A stretch of DNA of 64,000 nucleotides, from contig NZ_PRDL01000001.1 of the NCBI RefSeq assembly GCF_015182315.1, forward strand, positions 2,356,001-2,420,000, written 5' to 3'. Under the pieces are notes generated by a model. That model did no database searches. It worked only from the letters and a program-made list of their open reading frames with translations, and was not told the DNA's origin. Both the position numbers and the translations under genes were made by a program. Below are positions 46,252-55,305 of this stretch, in pieces (the stretch's first letter is position 1; each line of letters opens with the position of its first letter). This stretch comes from Cellvibrio polysaccharolyticus (GTDB taxonomy: Bacteria > Pseudomonadota > Gammaproteobacteria > Pseudomonadales > Cellvibrionaceae).

Positions 46252-46794
46252 TTAATCGTCGATATCGTGCAGCGGTGTATCCAGAATAAACTCTGCGTGC
46301 ACCTGCTGGCACCAGGCATTCAGGCGTTCGGTGGTGAGGTTTTCCTGTTGGTCTTCATCCAGCGCCAGCCCGACGAACAGCTTCTCACCGGGAATTTCTG
46401 CCTTGGATGCCTCGAACTCGTAACCTTCGGTTGGCCAATGCCCGACAATAATAGGGCCAGCAGGTAATATCAGGTCGTGCAACATGCCCATGGCATCCAG
46501 AAAGTAATCACCATAACCAAACTGATCACCCAGGCCGAACAAAGCAACCGTTTTGCCGGCAAGATCCACAGCAGACATGTCGTCCCAAAACTCTTCCCAG
46601 TCGGACTGAATCTGGCCGAAGTCCCAGGTGGGGATGCCGAGAATAATGTGTTCGTAATTGGCAAATTCGAGCTGGGTAACGTCGGCGATATCATGAACGG
46701 TCAAAACATCTTCACCAAAGCGCTGCTGAATACGGTAGGCGACACGCTCGGTATTACCTTCGTCACTGCCAAAGAACAGGCCTATTTTGCTCAC
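46252..46794 (-). CDS. fldB: Flavodoxin (FldB type)
   Basis: A small FMN electron carrier. The phosphate loop is GLFFGSDEGNTERVA (the usual T is S), the first isoalloxazine loop is GIPTWDFGQIQSDWEEFWDD, and the second is GLGDQFGYGDYFLDAMG. The long-chain type (about 180 aa) and acidic C-terminus fit FldB rather than FldA, but the split is not certain. GTG at 46794 has AGAGG 5 bases upstream; a GTG two codons earlier is also in frame. Convergent with cmoB. Confidence 0.9.
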   Translation of the reverse strand: MSKIGLFFGSDEGNTERVAYRIQQRFGEDVLTVHDIADVTQLEFANYEHIILGIPTWDFGQIQSDWEEFWDDMSAVDLAGKTVALFGLGDQFGYGDYFLDAMGMLHDLILPAGPIIVGHWPTEGYEFEASKAEIPGEKLFVGLALDEDQQENLTTERLNAWCQQVHAEFILDTPLHDIDD

Positions 46795-46927
46795 ACACAC
46801 CTCTAACCGGGTTAAAAAAGAGCGCGAATTTTCCCAACATTAGTGCCATCGCGCAAGAGGATTACCAACCGGGCTGAATATCACCGCCCGCCACTGTGAA
46901 ATACCCCCTGAAAGCGGCCAATAGTAT

Positions 46928-46942
46928 GTTAAGAAGGGTTAA
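46928..46942 (+). promoter_or_regulatory. Cpx-box-like direct repeat upstream of cpxR
   Basis: GTTAA-GAAGG-GTTAA matches the architecture of the CpxR site (GTAAA-N5-GTAAA), 259 bases before cpxR. The rest of the 400-base gap (46795-47200) shows no gene. Confidence 0.3.
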
Positions 46943-47200
46943 ATAAAACCTTCGCGGCATGACAGCCTCAAGGCGCTGCTGCAAACTAACAAGTCATTGA
47001 AAAAGAACAGGATAATCGTTTCTTCCCGCATCAATACAAGGCATTGGTTTACAGTAGAAAAAAGCTGCTGCACACTGCTCGGCTAAAAAGCAGCAATAAC
47101 AACGGATACCGGTAATCGCCCTGACCACCCGCGTCACCCGCCGTGGTGTGCACTTTTGCCAGGTATCCATCGGCACTGATAGATAAAAAGCGGACATACC

Positions 47201-47899
47201 ATGACCAAATTACTGCTGATTGACGACGATAAAGAGCTGACCCAGCTGATCAATGAATATCTGACAGCCGAAGGGTTTGATGTGGACATGGTGCACGATG
47301 GCCAACAAGCGCTGGATATTCCCGACCCGGAAAAGTACGCCGCCATTGTGCTGGATGTGATGCTGCCGGTAAAAAGCGGCTTTGAAGTCCTCAAACAACT
47401 GCGCAAAAAATGCCAGACACCGGTGCTGATGTTAACCGCGCGCGGCGACACCATTGATCGGGTGATTGGCCTTGAAATTGGTGCTGATGATTATCTTCCC
47501 AAACCTTGCGACCCCCGTGAGCTGGTAGCCCGTATTCGTGCGGTATTGCGCCGTGCAGTTCCCGCCGCCACCGCACAACCTGCGGTAGAACGGCTGACCA
47601 CTGAAAAACTCAGCCTGCACCTTGGCAGCCGTAGCGTCAGCTGGAATGAAATTGATGTACCGCTGACCGGCACCGAGTTCAGTGTGCTGGAGTTGCTGGT
47701 ACGCAGTGCTGGCCAGGTTATCAGCAAAGACGACATGACCGAGCAAGCACTGAACCGCAAGCTCACGCCCTACGACCGCAGCATTGATGTTCACGTCAGT
47801 AATATTCGCAAAAAACTGACTCAGGCCGGTGCCAGCAAGGACCTTATTATTAACGTGCGCGGCGCAGGCTATATGCTGACCCTCAGTCACGACGCCTGA
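47201..47899 (+). CDS. cpxR: OmpR-family response regulator, CpxR-like
   Basis: The receiver domain has Asp9/Asp10, phospho-acceptor Asp52 (IVLDVMLPVKSG), and Lys (DDYLPKPCDPRELVARIRAV). The winged-helix output domain follows (LTGTEFSVLELLVRSAGQVI, then DRSIDVHVSNIRKKL). The receiver is clearly closest in my memory to E. coli CpxR (ELVARIRA.LRR, DDYLPKPF.DRE), which governs envelope-stress genes. The kinase gene starts 9 bases downstream. Confidence 0.88.
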   Translation: MTKLLLIDDDKELTQLINEYLTAEGFDVDMVHDGQQALDIPDPEKYAAIVLDVMLPVKSGFEVLKQLRKKCQTPVLMLTARGDTIDRVIGLEIGADDYLPKPCDPRELVARIRAVLRRAVPAATAQPAVERLTTEKLSLHLGSRSVSWNEIDVPLTGTEFSVLELLVRSAGQVISKDDMTEQALNRKLTPYDRSIDVHVSNIRKKLTQAGASKDLIINVRGAGYMLTLSHDA

Positions 47900-47908
47900 T
47901 GTAACCTG

Positions 47909-49312
47909 ATGACGCGACTTTATATCAAGATCTTTGTCACTTTCTGGCTGATCACCGCCTCTATTATTGTGGCAACCAATATTGTTTTTCATTGGATTGA
48001 CATAGGGCCGGATCGCAATCCGCATATTGACCGCGATGAAGAACCGGCCCGGCGTCTGCTGTTTCAAATGGTGGGTTCGGCGATTAACCGCAACACCGCA
48101 GAAATGGTTGAGGAAATGCGCAATATGCCAGCCTGGTCAACGCGCTTTTTTTACGTGGTTGATCGCACCAACCAGGATCTACTCGAACGCCCGCTCCCCC
48201 CGGGCGTCAATGTGCTGCTGCCAAAGCTGACCAGTCGCCACCCCTACGATCACATTCAGGACCGCAACCGCAAACTCTTTGGCCGTTACATCACCCTCAA
48301 CGATGGTAACAGCGTCAAATTTATTACTATATCTACCGGCCACGACGACGAATCCGGCAAGGATGTTTTGTGGGAGCTCTTCATCAATAATATCTGGCCG
48401 CTATTGCTGGTCTCTATTCTCATCAGCGGCACGGCCTGCTTTCTTCTTGCGCGGCATTTCACTCGCAGTATTAACACCCTGCAACAGGCCACCCGGCGTA
48501 TTGCGCGGGGCGACCTCGGTTTTCGGGTAAGCCCGCATTTCAGCGGCCGCCGCGACGAAATCGCCGCATTGGGTCTCGACTTTGACCACATGACCGAGCG
48601 CTTGCAACGCGCCATGCAAGAGCAAAAGCGGTTGATAAAAGACGTTTCCCATGAGTTGCGCTCACCACTCGCGCGGCTGCAAGTAGCGCTCGGCCTGGCA
48701 CAACAACGCAGCAACGGTGATGTTGACAAGGAATTGGCGCGCATCAAGCAAGCCGCCGATTACCTGAATAATGTCATCACCGATATTCTGGCCTTGCCGG
48801 TACACGAAAATGGCGATTGGGAGCTGGATGACACGCTGGACATCAAAGCCCTGCTGGAAACACTGATCGAAGGCTATCAATACGAGGCCGACGAAAAACA
48901 GGTGTTGCTGGCTTTTGATTGTGCGCTGGAAGAGGCGCTGGTGCCGACCCACGGCAACATGTTGGTAGGCGTGTTTGAAAATATTCTGCGTAACGCCCTG
49001 CACTATGCCTCCAACCCAGGCCTCATCCAGGTAGAACTGTCACAAACTGAAGACAAGAAAAGCTACCACATCGCCATTAGCGACAGCGGCCCGGGCGTGG
49101 AAACACAGCATATTGATGCCATCTTTGAGCCCTTCTATCGCACCGATGAAGCCAGGGCCAGAGAGAGCGGCGGCTATGGTTTGGGGCTGGCAATTGCCCA
49201 GCGCAGTGTAGCCCTGCACAAAGGTCGCATTGGTGCTAAAAACCGCCCGGAAGGCGGCCTCTGCGTTACGGTAGAAATCCCCCGCTTTAATATTCAGGAC
49301 GAATTCAGCTAA
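47909..49312 (+). CDS. cpxA: Sensor histidine kinase, CpxA-like
   Basis: Two transmembrane helices (about 8-28 and 163-185, WPLLLVSILISGTACFLLAR) flank a periplasmic domain of about 130 residues. Then HAMP, the phospho-His in DVSHELRSPLARLQ, and an ATPase domain with N box (ENILRNALHYA), DSGPGVE and GYGLGLAIAQRSV. The periplasmic part is short and the sensed cue is unknown. It probably phosphorylates the CpxR-like protein encoded just upstream. Ends just before a hairpin. Confidence 0.88.
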   Translation: MTRLYIKIFVTFWLITASIIVATNIVFHWIDIGPDRNPHIDRDEEPARRLLFQMVGSAINRNTAEMVEEMRNMPAWSTRFFYVVDRTNQDLLERPLPPGVNVLLPKLTSRHPYDHIQDRNRKLFGRYITLNDGNSVKFITISTGHDDESGKDVLWELFINNIWPLLLVSILISGTACFLLARHFTRSINTLQQATRRIARGDLGFRVSPHFSGRRDEIAALGLDFDHMTERLQRAMQEQKRLIKDVSHELRSPLARLQVALGLAQQRSNGDVDKELARIKQAADYLNNVITDILALPVHENGDWELDDTLDIKALLETLIEGYQYEADEKQVLLAFDCALEEALVPTHGNMLVGVFENILRNALHYASNPGLIQVELSQTEDKKSYHIAISDSGPGVETQHIDAIFEPFYRTDEARARESGGYGLGLAIAQRSVALHKGRIGAKNRPEGGLCVTVEIPRFNIQDEFS

Positions 49313-49314
49313 TT

Positions 49315-49342
49315 GTCGAGCGGCAATATTTTGCCGCTCGAC
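49315..49342 (+). terminator. Hairpin after cpxA
   Basis: GTCGAGCGGCAA (49315-49326) and TTGCCGCTCGAC (49331-49342) form a perfect 12-bp stem with a 4-base loop, followed 5 bases later by TCTTTTTG. Likely terminator. Confidence 0.7.
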
Positions 49343-49492
49343 CACTTCTTTTTGTCATTTCCTTGACACCTCAAATCACATTATTTTTTCACACCAAGCC
49401 AAGCGGCTGATTTATTTGGCTTTTTTATTTATTGTGATAGATGGCACGTTTTTAGCTTTTGTTGCATTAGTAGCATCTCGAGGAAACGCGCT

Positions 49493-50437
49493 ATGCAGGA
49501 AATGACTATGGTCATTAATCAGGACATCGGCCATCTGCCCCCTACCCCCGCACTGGAAAAAGTAATTATTTCCGCGGAGCAGCTGGTTGAAGCGCGCCTG
49601 AAGCTGGCAATGCAACTCCAGCAATCGCTTGACCCCTTACATCTGTTGGCCAGCTTTTATCGCGGCCTGCAAACGCTTATCGCGGTTGACGGTATCAAGC
49701 TGGAACTCTACAACGGCCACCCGGATAACACCTGGCTGCAAGGCCGACATTGCCTGCATTCCTGTTCTTACCGGCTCAACACCGGTAATGAATTGATTGG
49801 CGAGATCATTTTCTTCCGCAGCAAACGTTTTGCCGACGCCGAGCTGGATTTGCTGGAGACATTTCTCTGCCTGCTGGTATTTCCGCTGAACAATGCCGTG
49901 CAATACCAGAAAGCGGTTCGCATGACGTTGATTGACCCGCTCACCGGGTTGGGCAACCGGCTGGCACTGGATCATTCGCTCAGCCGCGATTTGCGGTTGG
50001 CACAACGCTATGAAACACCGCTGTCTATCCTGATGATAGACATCGACCACTTCAAATCCATCAATGATCGCTTTGGCCATCGTTGCGGGGACGAAGTGCT
50101 AACCGCCGTCGCGCATTGTTTGCAGCAAGCGTCTCGCAGCTCCGATGCCTGTTATCGTTTTGGCGGAGAAGAATTTACCGTGTTGCTACCCGCAACCAAC
50201 GTGGAAGGGGCGCTGATCATTGCCGAGCGCATCCGCCTGATGATTGCCGGCTTGCGTATCGTGCGCAAGGAAGGCGTGGTGGCACCTACCATCAGCATCG
50301 GTATTGCCTCGGGCGATAATAGCGATGGTGATAACGAAAACGAGTTGCTGGATCGCGCCGACAAGGCGCTCTACCTCGCCAAAGAAGGTGGCCGCAATCG
50401 CATTCAGGTGGCCGACGCCGCCTCAATGAATCGATGA
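49493..50437 (+). CDS. GAF-like/GGEEF diguanylate cyclase
   Basis: The C-terminal GGEEF domain is intact (DIDHFKSINDRFGHRCGDEV; active site RFGGEEFTVLL; I-site RSSD five residues before it). The N-terminal 150 residues look GAF-like (DPLHLLASFYRGLQTLIAVD, YRLNTGNELIGEIIFFRSK) and contain several Cys and His (RHCLHSCSY) that might bind metal or respond to redox. Cytoplasmic. AGGA lies 8 bases before the ATG at 49493; in-frame ATGs at 49505 and 49508 are alternatives. Ends in a shared terminator with rluB. Confidence 0.9.
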   Translation: MQEMTMVINQDIGHLPPTPALEKVIISAEQLVEARLKLAMQLQQSLDPLHLLASFYRGLQTLIAVDGIKLELYNGHPDNTWLQGRHCLHSCSYRLNTGNELIGEIIFFRSKRFADAELDLLETFLCLLVFPLNNAVQYQKAVRMTLIDPLTGLGNRLALDHSLSRDLRLAQRYETPLSILMIDIDHFKSINDRFGHRCGDEVLTAVAHCLQQASRSSDACYRFGGEEFTVLLPATNVEGALIIAERIRLMIAGLRIVRKEGVVAPTISIGIASGDNSDGDNENELLDRADKALYLAKEGGRNRIQVADAASMNR

Positions 50438-50440
50438 AAA

Positions 50441-50487
50441 AAAACCGGAAAATTTCACCATCACATGATGGGAAATTTTCCGGTTTT
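50441..50487. terminator. Bidirectional terminator between diguanylate cyclase and rluB
   Basis: AAAACCGGAAAATTTC (50441-50456) and GAAATTTTCCGGTTTT (50472-50487) pair perfectly; genes converge here. Confidence 0.85.
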
Positions 50488-50525
50488 ATCAGCAAGACAC
50501 ATCCTGCCTTTTTACATCAATACCT

Positions 50526-51713
50526 TTACAGCTTTGGTTTTGGATTGGTCCGGCCCGATGAAGGTCTGGCTGAACCTGGCTTGCTGTTTGTGGGTTTTCC
50601 GTTCGTGGGCTTTCCGTTTGCAGTTTTGGCCGCGCCCGGTTTGCCAGCTGTTGCCGGTTTATTACCTGCCGGCTTGCTGCCCGCCGGTTTGGCATCATCG
50701 CTCTTGCGCTTGGGTACTGCCGGACGACGCACATTGGTCGCCGAGCGCAAGCGTTTTTCGTGACGCTGCAACTGCGATTTTTCTTCGCGGGACGGCACCA
50801 TAACCCGGGTGTGCTTTTCATTTTCAAACCCGGCGGTCATGCACAGGTCGGAAATTTCACGCTCGGTCAACTCCATCCACTGGCCCACGCGAACGTGAGA
50901 AGGAATAAAAATATTGGCGTAACGTACGCGCTTCAAACGGCTGACCTTAACGCCTTGCGATTCCCACAAACGTCTTACTTCGCGGTTACGGCCTTCCATC
51001 ACCACGCAATAAAACCAGCGGTTACGCCCCTCACCTGCACCATCGACGATGTCGGTAAAGCGGGCAACGCCGTCATCCAGCAAAACGCCATCCAGCAGAT
51101 TGCGTTTCATTTCATCGTCAACCTGGCCTTGAATACGTACCAGATATTCACGGTCAATGACCGAGGACGGATGCATCAGCTTGTTGGCCAATTCACCGTC
51201 ATTGGTAAACAACAGCAAACCGCTGGTGTTGAAGTCGAGACGACCTACCGAAATCCAACGCTCGCCGTGCAGCGCCGGTAAACCGTCATAAACGGTACGG
51301 CGACCTTCCGGGTCAGAGCGGGAACAAATTTCGCCTTCCGGCTTGTTGTACAAAATAACCCGACGACGGGCAACACCGGTCGACTGGAGTACGCGCTGGC
51401 CATTAACAAAAATTTTGTCGTCAGGTGTAACACGATCACCCAGCTTGGCAATGCGGTCATTCACCTTGACATGGCCTGCTTCAATTTCACGCTCCATCTC
51501 ACGACGGGAGCCGAGACCGGCACGGGCCAATACTTTTTGTAACTTTTCATCATTCGTTTCGGGAACCGCTGCACTCTCAGCAAGATCGGTATCCACAGCA
51601 ACGGGAGATGGCTTTTGAGATCTGCCCGGGCGGGCTGCGCCTGGCTTTTTGGTCGGAGCCTTGTCCGACGTTGTTTTCTTTTGTTTAACCATAATAGGGA
51701 GCATACGCCTCAC
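50526..51713 (-). CDS. rluB: 23S rRNA pseudouridine synthase RluB
   Basis: RluB makes pseudouridine-2605 in 23S rRNA. S4 RNA-binding domain (KLQKVLARAGLGSRREMERE), then the catalytic Asp in VGRLDFNTSGLLLFTND, and KRVRYANIFIPSHVRVGQW. A basic N-terminal tail and a C-terminal tail of about 60 residues made of Lys-Pro-Ala/Thr-Asn-Gly repeats (GKPTNGKPTNSKPG) are added. The start is uncertain: GTG at 51713 overlaps the scpB stop, ATG at 51704 has GAGG close by, and ATG at 51692 is also possible. Confidence 0.93.
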   Translation of the reverse strand: MRRMLPIMVKQKKTTSDKAPTKKPGAARPGRSQKPSPVAVDTDLAESAAVPETNDEKLQKVLARAGLGSRREMEREIEAGHVKVNDRIAKLGDRVTPDDKIFVNGQRVLQSTGVARRRVILYNKPEGEICSRSDPEGRRTVYDGLPALHGERWISVGRLDFNTSGLLLFTNDGELANKLMHPSSVIDREYLVRIQGQVDDEMKRNLLDGVLLDDGVARFTDIVDGAGEGRNRWFYCVVMEGRNREVRRLWESQGVKVSRLKRVRYANIFIPSHVRVGQWMELTEREISDLCMTAGFENEKHTRVMVPSREEKSQLQRHEKRLRSATNVRRPAVPKRKSDDAKPAGSKPAGNKPATAGKPGAAKTANGKPTNGKPTNSKPGSARPSSGRTNPKPKL

Positions 51714-52618
51714 GCGTTGCGATCATGATCCTCCGGCAGCTGACGTTCAGTGTCAGTTGTCGAGTCAGAATCCGATAAAAGGGGTGATTCCGGCAAAGGG
51801 GCTTTTTTAATTGTTTCGTAAGCTTCTTCACCGTCCACAAACTCTTCCTGTGCCAGGGTTTCAGCAACCCCTTGATGAAGATCTGCGGTAATCACATTTT
51901 CTTCACGGGCTTCATCGGTGTCTTCCGCATCCTGCGAGGTATCGACCGTTGATTCCGTGCTGTCCGTTGTTACATTCAATTCGAGGCTGGCATTAATTTC
52001 ATCCAGATCCCGAATCTCACTTAATGACGGCAAATCTTCCAGACTTTTCAAATTGAAGTAGTCCAGAAATTGACGGGTTGTTGCGTAGAGAGACGGGCGT
52101 CCTGGCACATCACGATGGCCAATTACCTTCACCCAATCCCGCTCCAGCAGGGTTTTCATAATATGAGAACTGACTGCTACACCCCGTATTTCTTCGATAT
52201 CGCCACGGGTAATAGGTTGGCGATAAGCGATCAGCGACAATGTTTCCAACAGAGCGCGTGAATATTTTTGCGGCTTTTCATCCCACAAGCGATTAACCCA
52301 ACCGGCCAGATTGTCTCTGACCTGGAAGCGCCAGCCGGAAGCCACTTCTTTCAATTCGTAACCGCGGCCTTCGCACTGCGCCTGAATATCGGTAAGCGCT
52401 TGCTGGATGGCATCTTTGGACGGTGCAGTCGCTTCATCAAACAACTCGATGATACGGGCAATCGTCAGCGGCTGAGCGGCGGCCATAATCGCGCCTTCTA
52501 CGATCTGACGCAGCAATGCGTCATTTATCACCCGGGCGGTGCCGGCAACAGCCGGATCATCCTGCTCCAGAAAACCGTCTTCCGGGCCGATCAGGTTATC
52601 GTCAATATCTTCCATCAT
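51710..52618 (-). CDS. scpB: Segregation and condensation protein ScpB
   Basis: ScpB dimers bind the ScpA kleisin and complete the SMC condensin. Two winged-helix domains fill residues about 30-190 (LRQIVEGAIMAAAQPLTIAR; RALLETLSLIAYRQPITRGD, then IEEIRGVAV; DWVKVIGHRDVPGRPSLY). A long acidic tail rich in Glu, Asp, Ser and Thr follows (about 220-302), unusual for the smaller Gram-positive ScpB. It overlaps scpA (ATGA) and rluB, so scpA-scpB-rluB form one operon. Confidence 0.95.
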   Translation of the reverse strand: MMEDIDDNLIGPEDGFLEQDDPAVAGTARVINDALLRQIVEGAIMAAAQPLTIARIIELFDEATAPSKDAIQQALTDIQAQCEGRGYELKEVASGWRFQVRDNLAGWVNRLWDEKPQKYSRALLETLSLIAYRQPITRGDIEEIRGVAVSSHIMKTLLERDWVKVIGHRDVPGRPSLYATTRQFLDYFNLKSLEDLPSLSEIRDLDEINASLELNVTTDSTESTVDTSQDAEDTDEAREENVITADLHQGVAETLAQEEFVDGEEAYETIKKAPLPESPLLSDSDSTTDTERQLPEDHDRNA

Positions 52619-53544
52619 TGCGTACGTGCTTTAACATGAATGGGGCCGAAGTCTTCACTCTGGACAATTTCTACCAGCGACTCCTTGATTAATTCCATCA
52701 CGGCGAGAAACGTCACTACGACGCCAAGGCGCCCTTCTTCCAGGGTAAACAGGCTGACAAAAGGCACAAAGGTATTGTGGGCCAGCTTGTCGAGCACCTG
52801 CGCCATACGCTCACGGGTGGACAACTTCTCTTTTGATACATGGTGGCTTTCAAACATATCGGCGCGACGCAGCACTTCCGATAACGCCAGCAATAATTCC
52901 TGCAACTCCACATCCGGCTCGGGACGGGTCAAGGCGCGATCCGGCGCTACGGCAGACGCCTGAAAGATGTTCCGCGTCATACGAGGCAGCTCATCCAGAT
53001 CCTCTGCGGCCTGTTTGAAGCGTTCGTATTCCTGCAGGCGGCGAATCAGCGATGCGCGAGGATCATCATCTTCCTCTTCTTCGGCCGAACTGCGCGGTAA
53101 TAACATGCGGGATTTGATCTCGGCCAGCATGGCTGCCATGACCAGATACTCCGCCGCCAGCTCAAATTGATGCGCTTCCATCAATTCAACATAAGCCATG
53201 TACTGCGAGGTAATCTCCGAGACATTGATGTCAAGAATATCAATGTTCTGACGACGGATCAGGTACAGCAGCAAATCCAGCGGCCCTTCAAACGCCTCCA
53301 GAAATACTTCCAGGGCGTCTGGCGGAATGTACAAATCCTGCGGTAATTGGGTGTAAGCCTTGCCGTGCACCACGGCAAACGGCATCTCTCCCTGCACCGG
53401 ATGCTTGCCAGCGGTGCCCGCTAATTCCTCAACAGATGCTACGGGCTGGATACTGACAGGCGCAGTTTCCTCAACGTCATTTCCGCTGGAAGTGTTGTCC
53501 TCAGTCATTGAGTTCAAAACGATAACCTGATCATCAGCATGCAA
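52615..53544 (-). CDS. scpA: Segregation and condensation protein ScpA (kleisin)
   Basis: The kleisin bridging the SMC heads. Conserved N-terminal region FEGPLDLLLYLIRRQNIDIL, then ISEITSQYMAYVE-like segment, LEFAAEYLVMAAMLAEIKSR and MLLPR, and a C-terminal winged helix (FVPFVSLFTLEEGRLGVVVT). The N-terminal 75 residues are acidic and unconserved. Start at 53544 (GGGA upstream) or 53508 cannot be separated. Confidence 0.94.
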   Translation of the reverse strand: MHADDQVIVLNSMTEDNTSSGNDVEETAPVSIQPVASVEELAGTAGKHPVQGEMPFAVVHGKAYTQLPQDLYIPPDALEVFLEAFEGPLDLLLYLIRRQNIDILDINVSEITSQYMAYVELMEAHQFELAAEYLVMAAMLAEIKSRMLLPRSSAEEEEDDDPRASLIRRLQEYERFKQAAEDLDELPRMTRNIFQASAVAPDRALTRPEPDVELQELLLALSEVLRRADMFESHHVSKEKLSTRERMAQVLDKLAHNTFVPFVSLFTLEEGRLGVVVTFLAVMELIKESLVEIVQSEDFGPIHVKARTQ

Positions 53545-53613
53545 AGTCCCGCAGTATAGCGATTTCCGAGAGCACTAGACAGCAAGCCTTCGGAAAACCC
53601 GGGTGAATACTTA

Positions 53614-54240
53614 TCACCCTTGCTCAAATACGGAAAAATCACCCTTGCCCTGACGAATCAGCTCCGGGCTATCGGAGGTAAAATCGACCACCGTGGTAGG
53701 TTCTACCCCGCAATAACCGCCGTCGATCACCAGTTCTACCTGATGCTCCAGCAGATCGCGAATTTCATAGGGGTCACTCAATGGCAGCTCATCGCCGGGC
53801 AGCAGCAAGCTGCTGGTCATCAGCGGTTCACCCAATTGCTCCAGCAGTGCCAGGGCGATGGGGTTATCCGGCACACGGAGGCCCAATGTTTTTCGCTTGG
53901 GGTGCATTAACCGGCGAGGCACTTCAGCGGTTCCTTCGAGAATAAAGGTGTAAGGCCCCGGGGTATGATTTTTGATCATACGAAACACCTGGTTGTTAAC
54001 CCGGGCGTAGGTTGCCAGCTCTGAAAGGTCACGACACATCAGTGTGAAATTGTGGTGTTTGTCCAACTGACGCATGGCACGGATGCGGTCAAGTGCCATC
54101 TTGTCGCCAATATGGCAACCCAATGCGTAGGCGGAATCTGTCGGGTAAACCACCAGGCCACCCTGACGGATAATATCAACCGCCTGGGCAATCAAGCGGG
54201 ATTGCGGATTTTCCGGATGAATCTGAAAAAATTGTGCCAA
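53614..54240 (-). CDS. yciO: YciO, Sua5/YrdC-family protein
   Basis: A paralogue of threonylcarbamoyl-AMP synthases, with an RNA-binding-type alpha/beta fold; its own role is not settled. The start is the TTG at 54240: it lies 7 bases after AAGGAG and gives (M)AQFFQIHPENPQSRLIAQAV, matching E. coli YciO (MSQFFYIHPDNPQ). The frame reaches 54390 but overlaps the next gene. Core: PTDSAYALGCHIGDK, HNFTLMCRDLSELATY, PGPYTFILEGTAEVPRR. About 208 aa. Confidence 0.92.
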   Translation of the reverse strand: MAQFFQIHPENPQSRLIAQAVDIIRQGGLVVYPTDSAYALGCHIGDKMALDRIRAMRQLDKHHNFTLMCRDLSELATYARVNNQVFRMIKNHTPGPYTFILEGTAEVPRRLMHPKRKTLGLRVPDNPIALALLEQLGEPLMTSSLLLPGDELPLSDPYEIRDLLEHQVELVIDGGYCGVEPTTVVDFTSDSPELIRQGKGDFSVFEQG

Positions 54241-54286
54241 AAGCCGACTCCTTGTAGATAAAGCTTCGGTAGAGCTATTGTGCATA

Positions 54287-55123
54287 TTATGCCTCAAAAC
54301 CCAGTCGTCGCCACACGGGCTGGCACGACTCAGGCAGACTGCCGAAATTTCCCAGCTCCTGCCAGGGTTGATCGGGGGCATGAAAATCACTACCGCATGA
54401 GGCCAACAAGCCGTTTGCGGTGGCGATACGTGCCAAATCCTGCGTCAATCTTGCGTCCTGATAACCGCTAACCACTTCCATGGCGTCGCCGCCTGCCGCA
54501 GCAAACTCGCCCACCAGGCGACACATTTTGCTGCGGGTAAAATCGTATTTGGCCGGATGAGCCAGCACCGCCACTCCCCCGGCTTCATGAATCCACTCAA
54601 TAGCCCGGGTCATATCAGGCCACTGGTATTTCACATCAGCAACTTTGCCGGTACCGAGGTATTGTTTGAAGGCACGCTGGATACTGTTTACGGATCCGCG
54701 TTTCACCAGATAGCGGGCGAAATGCAAGCGACCGGGTAAAGCGTCACCGGCAATGCGCTGCACCTCGGGAAGTACATTACCCAGCCCGGCCTTTTCCAGT
54801 TTAGCGGCAATTGCCACCGCACGATCTGCCCGCACCTGTTGCAGCAGCTGGATGGCTTCCTGCAAGGCGGGAGAATCTGTTGCCACGCCAAGGCCAACCA
54901 CATGTACGCCAGCGCCTCGCCAGAGGGTGGAAATTTCTATGCCGTTAATGAAGCCGAGACCCAGCTCACATGCCGCTTGCCGAGCGGCGCTTAAACCGGC
55001 TATCGTATCGTGATCTGTTACCGCAATAACTGACACGTTTCGCGCTTTGGCTCTCGACATCAGCGCCTCAGGGCTTAAAATACCGTCTGATCGGGTGGTG
55101 TGGCTATGCAGATCAAATATCAC
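54287..55123 (-). CDS. rnm: PHP-domain 5'-3' exonuclease RNase AM (YciV/TrpH)
   Basis: RNase AM matures the 5' ends of 23S (and 5S, 16S) rRNA and hydrolyses 3',5'-bisphosphonucleotides. PHP metal motifs: FDLHSHTTRSDGILS, VTDHDTIAGL, NGIEISTLW, LAHPAKY, and the late SCGSDFHAPD. I chose GTG at 55123 because homologues start just before this motif; the frame continues 37 codons upstream with other starts (ATG at 55180). About 278 aa. Confidence 0.88.
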   Translation of the reverse strand: MIFDLHSHTTRSDGILSPEALMSRAKARNVSVIAVTDHDTIAGLSAARQAACELGLGFINGIEISTLWRGAGVHVVGLGVATDSPALQEAIQLLQQVRADRAVAIAAKLEKAGLGNVLPEVQRIAGDALPGRLHFARYLVKRGSVNSIQRAFKQYLGTGKVADVKYQWPDMTRAIEWIHEAGGVAVLAHPAKYDFTRSKMCRLVGEFAAAGGDAMEVVSGYQDARLTQDLARIATANGLLASCGSDFHAPDQPWQELGNFGSLPESCQPVWRRLGFEA

Positions 55124-55305
55124 ACAAAGTCTCGAATGGGAAAATCGACAGGGAATGGACTTCAACCGCAGGCTGTTCATGGTCATCCCGGCTTCGGCCG
55201 TGGAAAGGCACAGAAAAATTTGCAGAGTAGCCATTATAGGTCAGCATGTCAGGCAGGTCAGCCTGATCATTCGATAGAAACCTTTTCCGTTTAAAAGTAC
55301 ACATT

